In this document: positions 1 to 6,358 of the stretch, piece by piece
Numbering within the stretch: the first letter of the stretch is position 1
Layout of the letters: every line of letters starts with the position of its first letter
Assembly: GCA_029932425.1 (NCBI GenBank)
Contig: JAOZQC010000058.1
Location: forward strand, 1-11,159
Direction: 5' to 3'
Length of the DNA stretch: 11,159 bases
Source: Planctomycetota bacterium
GTDB taxonomy: Bacteria; Planctomycetota; JAJSAM01
Notes under the pieces: model-generated
What the model was told of the DNA's origin: nothing
The model's input: only the letters and a program-made list of their open reading frames with translations
The model's database searches: none
Position numbers and translations under genes: made by a program

Positions 1-455
1 TCGAGGGCGTGATGCGTCATCCCTGGCCCTGTTACGTGGAAGTCCCCTTCGAGATGGAGAAGGCGGCGTACCGCTGGTCGGAGTACGCCCGAGGGGACGA
101 GCAGGCGGTGGGGGGAGAGGCGAACAAGTTCGTGGCGGGGAAGATGTTCTTCGTGAAGTTCGGGGACCGGCCCCGCGATCCGGTGTGGCCCGTGGATCTG
201 CTCCTGACGCAGAAAGACGAGGCCCAGGAGATCCTCGGCTACATGCTCGCGGACGCCATCGACGGCTTCCCCGTCCCGTTCTATCCCCTCTGTCTCCAAC
301 GGGCGCACGAACACGCGGCCCTGGTCGGCTTTGACATGGACGTCCTGCAGCGAGAGATCATGGAGGCGATCCGGGAGAGCCTTGGCTCGCAGGCGCCTCT
401 CCTGGATGAGATCCGGCTGGAGGACGCCGATCCGAGCCAGCGGCGGTACTGGTAG
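1..455 (+). CDS. nurA: NurA-type 5'-3' nuclease, C-terminal fragment (5' end outside window)
   Basis: The frame is open from the left edge (first full codon at base 3) to TAG at 453-455, so this is the last ~150 codons of a longer gene; NurA proteins usually have about 350-450 residues. A GTG at 9 and ATG at 12 are internal codons, not likely starts. The best match is the C-terminal part of NurA: GFPVPFYPLCLQRAHEHA, with a tyrosine (282-284) and a histidine (306-308) eight residues later, the arrangement of the Tyr and His near the active site of archaeal NurA. NurA is a manganese-dependent nuclease that forms a dimer under the HerA hexamer and resects DNA ends. The catalytic acidic residues in the N-terminal half lie outside the window and cannot be checked. 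An 11 bp gap to a HerA-type gene strongly supports the assignment. Without that neighbour the similarity alone would be modest. Confidence 0.72.
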   Translation, partial: EGVMRHPWPCYVEVPFEMEKAAYRWSEYARGDEQAVGGEANKFVAGKMFFVKFGDRPRDPVWPVDLLLTQKDEAQEILGYMLADAIDGFPVPFYPLCLQRAHEHAALVGFDMDVLQREIMEAIRESLGSQAPLLDEIRLEDADPSQRRYW

Positions 456-466
456 GAGAGCGTGAC

Positions 467-2644
467 ATGACACCGGGTCCCGACCTCTTTCCGCGCGACA
501 GGATCGTGGGGATGTTCCGGGGGTTCCGGGAGGGGGGGATGGAGTTCCATGCGGACCTCGTCCTGCCCTACCGGAGTTCCTTTCACAACGTACCCATGCA
601 CGGCCAGTTCGTCCTCGTGCAACTGGAGACGCCCGAGGAGGCGGTGCTCGGCCGGATCAGCTCGCTTTCCTCCGAGGGCCGGTTGACGGGCCCGTCCGGC
701 GAGGAGTTCAGCCTGCGGGCGATCCGGGAACAACGCCCGATTCCGGAAGAGCTCAGGGAGGACTACCTGCGGTACCGAGTGAACATCCGGGTGCTCGGTG
801 TTTACCGGAACCACGGCGACCAGGGCCTCGTGTTCGTGGCCTCCCATCGCCGGCTTCCCCACGTGGGGAGTCCCATCGCCTTCCCGAGCGGTGAGGTGCT
901 CCGGCACATCGCCGGTCACTACGAGGAGGGGGCCGACCTGGGATTCCTCGCTTTCGGGGAGTACGTGTTCTCTGCGGGAGACGCCCGCGTGCGGGCGGAT
1001 CCCCGCATCCAGGTGAAGGAGCCGGCGACCCTGGTGAAGTTTCCCGTGGAAAGCCTGGTGGCGCGCCGGACGTTCGTTTTCGCCCGGGCCGGTTTCGGGA
1101 AATCCAACCTGAACAAGCTCCTGTTCAGCACGCTCTACGCAGGGGATCCCGTGGTGGAGAAGCGCGGGGGCCGGAAAGTACCCGTGGGTACGATCATCTT
1201 CGACCCGGACGGGGAGTACTTCTGGCCCGACGACAAGGGGCGGCCGGGTCTGTGCGACGTGCCGGGGCTCGAGGAGAAGCTCCTGGTATTCACGAACCGG
1301 GCGGCTCCCAGTCCTTTCTACCAGTCGTTCGTGGTGGGGGGGATCAAGCTCGACGTCCGGCGGTTCCGGCCCGCGGACGTGATCTCCATCGCGCTTCCCC
1401 CGGAGAAGCAGGATCAGCAGAACATCCGCAAGCTCCGGGCGATGAACGATACGGACTGGGCGGAGCTCGTGGACGCCATCGACGAGGAAGGCAACGCCAC
1501 GGATCTCAAGACCGTGAAGAGGCTCTTGCGCCTCGAGGACAGCCAGGACCCCGAGGCCTACGCGGCCCGGGCGAACATGACGATGATCGTGCGCATGCTC
1601 CACGATCGCTCGAGTCAGATGGTGGACCTCCTCCTGCGGGCGCTCACGGACGGCAAGCTCTGCGTCATCGACATCTCTCAACTTCGCGGGGGGCCGTCGC
1701 TGGTGCTCGCGGGGCTGATCCTGCGCCGCATTTTCGACCGCAACCAGGAGGAGTTCACGAAAGCCGAGCCGCGGACCCTCCCCACCATCGCCGTCATCGA
1801 GGAAGCGCAGTCCGTTCTCCACGAGAAGTCCTCTTCCTCCCAGCCGTTCATCGAGTGGGTCAAGGAGGGTCGCAAGTACGATCTCGGCGCGATGCTCATC
1901 ACCCAGCAGCCGGGCAGCATCCCCATGGAGATCCTGAGCCAGGGGGACAACTGGTTCGTGTTCCACCTTCTCTCCGCCGCGGACTTGAACAACGTGCGCT
2001 ACGCAAACGCCCATTTCAGCGAGGACCTCCTGAGCGCCCTGCTCAACGAACCGATCCCCGGCCAGGGAGTCGTCTGGAGCAGCGTGGCGGGGAAACCCTA
2101 CCCCGTGCCCGAGCGGATCCTCCTCTTCGAGGAGGCCTACCGGAGGCGGGATCCGGACTACCGGGGGGCGGCCATCGACACCTACGCGGCGCGGTTGCGG
2201 GGAGAGTTCGACCGGGGCGTGGCGGAACTGTTCTCCACGAATCGCCCGGAGCCCGAACCCGTGGTGCGGGAGGCGCGCCGCGCGAGGGAAGCCTCCCGGG
2301 AAGAAGAGGAGGTTTCCGGACCGGAAGAGGGGGCCATCGGCCCCGACGCCCTGCGGGAGGCCCAGGCCAGAGCGATCCGGCACCTTGCTGAGAGCAGGAA
2401 GTTCCACGATTCGCTGAAACGGGGGGGCATTCCCTGGGGCGTGGTGGTGGGCATCCTGGAGGAGGGGCTGCCCCCGACGATGGACGACCGGCGTAACGTG
2501 GCTCACCATCTCGTTGCCCGGGCCGTCTCCGAAATACTGGGGGGGGAGCAGAGGCAGGTCTGGGACACGGAAAAGCGGGAGACGAAGAGCGGCCGCCCGG
2601 TCACCTTCATTGACCGCTTGGAGGATCAGGAGAGCCGGGCGTAG
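467..2644 (+). CDS. herA: HerA-type DNA translocase/ATPase (DUF87, HAS-barrel), partner of NurA
   Basis: This 725-residue protein is a FtsK/HerA-superfamily ATPase that would form a hexameric ring, pump double-stranded DNA and feed it to NurA. Visible parts: an N-terminal HAS-barrel-like region (about residues 10-75); a Walker A, ARAGFGKS, with Lys212-Ser213; the family motif FDPDGEYFW (Asp246-Pro-Asp-Gly-Glu250); a Walker B, TIAVIEEAQ, with Glu445-Glu446; and the downstream LITQQPGSIPMEILSQGDN segment, equivalent to the HerA 'SQxP...EIL' region. Residues ~590-650 are a charged, probably flexible linker rich in Glu and Arg. Residues ~645-705 look like a small helical domain beyond the usual core (archaeal HerA is about 500 residues). 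The start is ATG 467, with GGAGAG at 455-460 as ribosome site, 11 bp after nurA, so the two are probably co-transcribed. Its 3' end overlaps the convergent methyltransferase gene by 19 bp. GC is lower and codon choice more relaxed than in the right half of the window. The family call is firm; whether its role is repair or defence is open. Confidence 0.9.
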   Translation: MTPGPDLFPRDRIVGMFRGFREGGMEFHADLVLPYRSSFHNVPMHGQFVLVQLETPEEAVLGRISSLSSEGRLTGPSGEEFSLRAIREQRPIPEELREDYLRYRVNIRVLGVYRNHGDQGLVFVASHRRLPHVGSPIAFPSGEVLRHIAGHYEEGADLGFLAFGEYVFSAGDARVRADPRIQVKEPATLVKFPVESLVARRTFVFARAGFGKSNLNKLLFSTLYAGDPVVEKRGGRKVPVGTIIFDPDGEYFWPDDKGRPGLCDVPGLEEKLLVFTNRAAPSPFYQSFVVGGIKLDVRRFRPADVISIALPPEKQDQQNIRKLRAMNDTDWAELVDAIDEEGNATDLKTVKRLLRLEDSQDPEAYAARANMTMIVRMLHDRSSQMVDLLLRALTDGKLCVIDISQLRGGPSLVLAGLILRRIFDRNQEEFTKAEPRTLPTIAVIEEAQSVLHEKSSSSQPFIEWVKEGRKYDLGAMLITQQPGSIPMEILSQGDNWFVFHLLSAADLNNVRYANAHFSEDLLSALLNEPIPGQGVVWSSVAGKPYPVPERILLFEEAYRRRDPDYRGAAIDTYAARLRGEFDRGVAELFSTNRPEPEPVVREARRAREASREEEEVSGPEEGAIGPDALREAQARAIRHLAESRKFHDSLKRGGIPWGVVVGILEEGLPPTMDDRRNVAHHLVARAVSEILGGEQRQVWDTEKRETKSGRPVTFIDRLEDQESRA

Positions 2645-3714
2645 AGGTCGATCTCGCGCCGGGGGGCCTTCTTCACCCGCCCGAACTGCTCGGCCTGCCG
2701 CCTCCCGCCCAACGCGTTCCCCGCGTCCCGGATCGTGGAGACCCTCCATCCGGAATCCCGGAGTGACTCGCGGAGGAGCTCCCGCGGAGCCACCTCTCGG
2801 TCGTGGATCCCGCCGAAACGGATGACGAGCCGGGCGTCGGGGCGGGCGCGCGCGGCCGCCTGGCGCCAGACTCGGCGGAGTTGCTCGGCGAAGGAGGAGG
2901 GGTTCCGGTGGCGGATCTCGGAATCGGGCGCCCGGTAGACCACCCGGGGGGGCCCACCGAGAAACCAGCTCCGCAGCCACTGGTCCGAAGCGTAGGTCCG
3001 GAGTCCGTAGTAGGGGGGAGAGGTGATGATGAACCGGAAGCGGGGGCGGGGAGGATAGGCCCGGGCGAGGCGGCTGTCGCCCCGGACGATCCGGCCCGCC
3101 GCGGCAACGGGGCAGCCGAGGAGATAGCGTTCCGCCCTCACGCGGATCACCAGGCGGACGTCGACCCGGGGGGGGCGCATCCCGTGCGCCTTCCAGAACC
3201 GGACGGCGTAGTCCGGCTTGGGGGCGAAGGTCCGGGGGCTCTGGTTGGAGAGGTGGGAGGGGCGGCCCTTCGTGCGTGGGCCGTGCAGGGCCCCGAGGAG
3301 GATCGCCCTCAGGACCACCCGGGCGGCGCCGCCCGGCCTCCCCAGAAGCTCTTGTCGGAGACGGCAGATCTGCTGCAGCGTGTCCGGATGGTAGGCGAGG
3401 GCCCAGAAGGGTCCCTCGGGGAGCCGGACCGGGCGTTGCGCGGCCAGGGCGCGGTCGGCGAGGTCCATCACCGCCTCCGGCGTGGTGGAGGCGAGCTTGG
3501 CCCGGGCGATCGCCACCGCCACGGGGCTGCTGTCGATCCCCACCGACCCGAGTCCGAGAAGACGTGCCGCGAAGGTGGTGGTGCCTCTCCCGCAGAACGG
3601 GTCGAGCACCCAGTCGCCGGGCCGCGCGTGACGCCGGAGGATCCCCAGGGGGAATCCCAGGGGGAACATGGTGAAGTAGGGACAGACGGCGTTGAGTCGG
3701 CTGTCGTGTGTCAT
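2626..3714 (-). CDS. DNA (cytosine-N4 or adenine-N6) methyltransferase, TSPPY type
   Basis: A stand-alone SAM-dependent DNA methyltransferase of 362 residues from the chosen start. The SAM-binding motif VLDPFCGRGTT is at residues 36-46 (Asp38-Pro-Phe-Cys-Gly), with Asp61 in the motif II position. The catalytic motif IITSPPY is at 229-235. A conserved-looking stretch, SPRTFAPKPDYAVRFWKA, lies between them near 159-176. Ser-Pro-Pro-Tyr favours N4-cytosine methylation, but N6-adenine is possible. The SAM motif precedes the catalytic motif, the alpha-like order, although the motif sequences look beta-class. The frame is open upstream to an ATG at 3894, but those 60 codons are Gly/Pro/Arg-rich and low in structure, so Met at 3714 (MTHDSRLNAVCPYFTMFPL) is preferred; no good ribosome site precedes it. 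No restriction enzyme gene is adjacent. It converges on herA with a 19 bp coding overlap and may be read from its own promoter or by read-through from the ruvB operon 233 bp upstream. The target sequence is unknown. Confidence 0.88.
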   Translation of the reverse strand: MTHDSRLNAVCPYFTMFPLGFPLGILRRHARPGDWVLDPFCGRGTTTFAARLLGLGSVGIDSSPVAVAIARAKLASTTPEAVMDLADRALAAQRPVRLPEGPFWALAYHPDTLQQICRLRQELLGRPGGAARVVLRAILLGALHGPRTKGRPSHLSNQSPRTFAPKPDYAVRFWKAHGMRPPRVDVRLVIRVRAERYLLGCPVAAAGRIVRGDSRLARAYPPRPRFRFIITSPPYYGLRTYASDQWLRSWFLGGPPRVVYRAPDSEIRHRNPSSFAEQLRRVWRQAAARARPDARLVIRFGGIHDREVAPRELLRESLRDSGWRVSTIRDAGNALGGRRQAEQFGRVKKAPRREIDLYARLS

Positions 3715-3947
3715 CGTCGTTTCGACGCTTGCCCCGCGTGGTTCGTCCGCCGGAGCTTCCCGGGTCCGGAAGCCGCCCGAGGCCTCCGGCGCGAAGATCT
3801 TCTCCGGCCGGCCAGCGCCTCCGCCCCTCCATCGCGGCGAGAAGGAACGTGCCGGACCGGCGCCGGTCGGGTCGCTTTCCCCCTCTTCTACCATGGGAGG
3901 GAACCGGGGGCCACCGGGCGGCGGGGACCGCGGGCTCGGCCGCCCCG
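3715..3947. other. Intergenic gap between TPR-like gene and methyltransferase
   Basis: Both flanking genes lie on the minus strand, so this 233 bp gap should hold the end of the ruvB operon and the methyltransferase promoter. A 7 bp inverted repeat, GGGCGGC (3916-3922) and GCCGCCC (3939-3945), directly follows the TPR-gene stop and could be a terminator-like hairpin without a T run. No convincing -35/-10 pair for the methyltransferase was found. The gap is also open as a 60-codon N-terminal extension of the methyltransferase, judged non-coding. Confidence 0.5.
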
Positions 3948-5222
3948 TTACCGGAGCCGGGTGTCGTTCATGAGGTTGTAGATCCTCTGGTAGAGGATCT
4001 GGAACGTGCCCTCGAAGCTCCAGCCGAAGCGGTCCTCGATCTGCTCGTAGAGGGCGACGGCGGCCCGGTAGGCCGCGAGGGCCTTCTTGCGGTGGACGGC
4101 GGCGTCCGGGAGGCCGGGGCGGGCCTTGGGGTAGTGCCGGTCGCCCTCCTCGCGCAGGGTGTCGGCCTTGGCGATGAGCTTCCGGAGCTCGGGGTTCGAG
4201 CCCGCGGAGCGGGTGTGGCCCACGCCGCCGATCCCGCTGGGGGGTTCGCGGTCCGGAACGGGCGGGGAGGAGGAGGGGCCGAAGCCGGGCCGGGGCGGGG
4301 GGCGGGACGGGACCGCCCGCGACTCCGCGAGAGCCGAGCGGGCGAGGACGCCGGTCCGGAAGAAGGTCCGGAAGAGGTCGAGGATCAGCTCCACGCGGTC
4401 GCTCCGGCGCGCGGCCTTGGCCTCCTCGTACTTGCGGTGGAGGAGGGTCTCGAGGAGATCCGGACCCCGGTCCAGGGCCCGCTCCATGAGATAGGTGACG
4501 TGGGCGTCGAGACCGTGCCGGTGGGCGAAGCGGGCGAGCTCCAGGCAGTCGGCGGGGGATCCCAGGCCCTCGTGCCGGCGGCGGTACTCCTCCTCGAGAA
4601 GGGTGCGCTTCTCGGCGGGCGTCCGGGCGATGACGGCGGCGGCGAGCTTCGCCCGGGGAAAGCGGCCGCCCACGCCCTTCTCGGCGGCGAGGGTGAGGGC
4701 GTCCTCGGTCTCCGAGACGAGCTCGCCGAAGAACGCGGAGCCGCCGGGGAGCACGACGCGGGCCAGGGGCCGGTCCCCCGGTCCCGCCGCGGGCCGCACG
4801 TCCTCGAGGAGGATCTGGAAGAGGCGGGCCTTTCCGAGCAGCGTGAGGACGCGGGCGTGGGAGGGAGCGGTGGGGGAGCGGGCGGCGGCCGCGAGGAAGG
4901 GGATCGCCTCGAGGTAGGCTCCCGCCAGGTAACGGGTCCGGCCCTTGCGGTAGAAGGCCGCGCCGTCGGGGGCGGGCGCCGGGGGCCGGCCGGAGGCGGA
5001 CTCCGCGGCGCCGGAGGACGGGTGCGCCTCGCCGGGGGACAGGGCTTGCCCGATCTCGCGCGCCAGGTCCGCGGGGGCCCGGGAAAGGGCGTAGTCCCCG
5101 CCCGTCTCTGCGGCGCGTCGCTTCCGGTAGAGGGTGTAGACGCCGAGCACGCTCGCGAAGACGACGGCCCCGGTGACGAGGGTCTTGACGAGCGTGTTCC
5201 CGGGCGGGCGGGTTCTTCTCAT
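3948..5222 (-). CDS. Membrane-anchored TPR-like protein of unknown function
   Basis: The family is not recognised. The 424-residue protein has an Arg-rich N terminus, one transmembrane segment at about residues 12-31 (VKTLVTGAVVFASVLGVYTL), then KRR, so an N-in, C-out anchor is likely. A low-complexity Pro/Ala/Gly linker (~60-88) leads to a TPR-like helical pair (~88-135: YRKGRTRYLAGAYLEAIPFL). Residues ~153-198 read like a small beta-barrel (RVVLPGGSAFFGELVSETEDALTL...GGRFPRAKL), a pattern resembling Sm/SH3-like segments common in some planctomycete and related proteins. More helices (~200-300), a second Pro/Gly-rich linker (~303-343) and a C-terminal helical domain (~344-424, ending FEGTFQILYQRIYNLMNDTRLR) follow. 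ATG 5222 is chosen because TGAGGA just upstream is a good ribosome site overlapping the spoIID-like stop, 8 bp away. It is the last gene of the ruvB operon. The longer in-frame extension upstream is antisense-like shadow sequence over the SpoIID gene and is rejected. A periplasmic scaffold role is only an inference. Confidence 0.75.
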   Translation of the reverse strand: MRRTRPPGNTLVKTLVTGAVVFASVLGVYTLYRKRRAAETGGDYALSRAPADLAREIGQALSPGEAHPSSGAAESASGRPPAPAPDGAAFYRKGRTRYLAGAYLEAIPFLAAAARSPTAPSHARVLTLLGKARLFQILLEDVRPAAGPGDRPLARVVLPGGSAFFGELVSETEDALTLAAEKGVGGRFPRAKLAAAVIARTPAEKRTLLEEEYRRRHEGLGSPADCLELARFAHRHGLDAHVTYLMERALDRGPDLLETLLHRKYEEAKAARRSDRVELILDLFRTFFRTGVLARSALAESRAVPSRPPPRPGFGPSSSPPVPDREPPSGIGGVGHTRSAGSNPELRKLIAKADTLREEGDRHYPKARPGLPDAAVHRKKALAAYRAAVALYEQIEDRFGWSFEGTFQILYQRIYNLMNDTRLR

Positions 5223-5230
5223 GCGGGTCC

Positions 5231-6358
5231 TCAGTACATCCTCACCAGGTCCGCGGCCGGGTAGTAGTGCCGGAGGATGTCCCCGGCCGCCGCCCCCGCC
5301 CGGGCCATGCCGAGGGCTCCCATCTGGCAGAGGCCGACGCCGTGACCCCAGCCGCCGCCGGAGAGCACCAGTTCGGTATCGGTCGTTTCCAGGCGGAGGA
5401 TGAGCGTGGAATAGAGTACCCCGGGACCGAGCTTTCGCCGCACGGTGGCGGCGGGAAGATCCACGGGGTCCGGGGCGCGGAACCGGAAGGCGAGCGCGCG
5501 GCCCCCCCGATCCCGGCGGGAGACGGTGACGCTCCGGATCGGGCCGGGGAGGCCGAGCGCCCTCCGGACGGTCTCGAGGGGGAGCCGGCGCTCCCAGCGG
5601 AAGAGACGGCTCGCCCGGCAGTACTCGCAGGGAACCCCCGCCAGGGGGGGCACGAGGGGGCCTCCGAAGACCTCGGCGGCGGAGGCGGTGTGTCCGCCGC
5701 AGGTGGAGTGGAAGTAGGCGGGGAGGAGGCGGCCCCGGTAGAGGAGGACCATGCCCCGCGTGGCCCGGACCGCGGCGCGGAAGGGCTCTCCCCGGGGCCC
5801 CGGGAGGCCGCGGTCCACCTGGGAGGTCTGGTCGTCCGCGAGGTCGAAGGGCCGCCGGGCGGCGCGGGCCTCCCGGGCCTGGAGCGCGTAGGTCCGGGAG
5901 GCGACGGCCTGGGCCCGGAGCGCGGCGGGGGGGAAGTCGGCGGTGAGCTCCCCCGCCAGCACCCCCGGCAGGTAGCTCTCCACGTCGGTCTCCAGGACGA
6001 GGAGGACCCCCTGCTCCGCGGGCACGAGCAGGAGGTCGCCGGGGTAGGAGCGGTCGCCCACCCGGAGGGGGGATCCGTCCGTGACGATGCGGAGGGCGGC
6101 GGGCAGGGAGGCGCCTCGCGCGGGGATCTCGCGGGAGAGGTCGCGCCCGGACTCCACGGTCTCCCCCCCCGCCGTGGAGATCACCCGGTACCCGCCCGGC
6201 ACCGACCCCCGGACCGTGGGGGCGGAGGAGGCCGAGGCCAGGAGCACGCGGATGCGGGGGACGCGGCCCGGCGCGCCCGCCCCCGGCGAGGGGCCGGGCT
6301 CGAGGGCGCAGGCCGCGGAGAGACCGGCGAGAAGCAGCCCGGCGGCGAGGCGGATCAT
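5231..6358 (-). CDS. SpoIID/LytB-domain lipoprotein, putative peptidoglycan lytic transglycosylase
   Basis: A 375-residue exported protein with a SpoIID/LytB domain. Residues 1-17 form a lipoprotein-like signal (MIRLAAGLLLAGLSAAC) with Cys17 as the possible lipidated residue; the lipobox is slightly non-ideal because Ser is at -3. The domain core is clear: ESYLPGVLAGELTADFP with Glu137 at the position of the catalytic glutamate of SpoIID, then ALRAQAVASRTYAL, FHSTCGGHT (His217, Cys220, His223), VPCEYC (Cys244, Cys247) and the C-terminal signature GGWGHGVGLCQMGALGMA (335-352). SpoIID cleaves denuded glycan strands, and clostridial SpoIID carries a zinc held by Cys and His residues, which the Cys/His set here could also do. 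Proteins of this type occur widely in non-sporulating bacteria, so sporulation is not implied. Its ATG overlaps the ruvB stop (ATGA, 6355-6358), a sign of translational coupling. Confidence 0.92.
   Translation of the reverse strand: MIRLAAGLLLAGLSAACALEPGPSPGAGAPGRVPRIRVLLASASSAPTVRGSVPGGYRVISTAGGETVESGRDLSREIPARGASLPAALRIVTDGSPLRVGDRSYPGDLLLVPAEQGVLLVLETDVESYLPGVLAGELTADFPPAALRAQAVASRTYALQAREARAARRPFDLADDQTSQVDRGLPGPRGEPFRAAVRATRGMVLLYRGRLLPAYFHSTCGGHTASAAEVFGGPLVPPLAGVPCEYCRASRLFRWERRLPLETVRRALGLPGPIRSVTVSRRDRGGRALAFRFRAPDPVDLPAATVRRKLGPGVLYSTLILRLETTDTELVLSGGGWGHGVGLCQMGALGMARAGAAAGDILRHYYPAADLVRMY

Noticed and set aside
281..3832. An 1183-codon open frame on the minus strand across herA and the methyltransferase
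   Set aside because: It is an antisense shadow produced by high GC at codon third positions; the translation is low-complexity and Arg/Pro/His-rich, while herA on the plus strand and the methyltransferase in another minus frame carry family motifs.
3715..3894. 60-residue N-terminal extension of the methyltransferase
   Set aside because: Residues are Gly/Pro/Arg-rich without resemblance to a domain, and the recognisable N-terminal family sequence begins just after Met at 3714. It remains possible because no strong ribosome site marks 3714.
3708..5264. A 518-codon plus-strand open frame opposite the TPR-like gene
   Set aside because: Gly/Glu/Ala-rich shadow translation with no motif; the minus-strand gene has a better start, a membrane segment and operon context.
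5231..6358. Evidence that the organism forms endospores
   Set aside because: SpoIID/LytB domains are widespread in non-sporulating bacteria, and no other sporulation gene is present.
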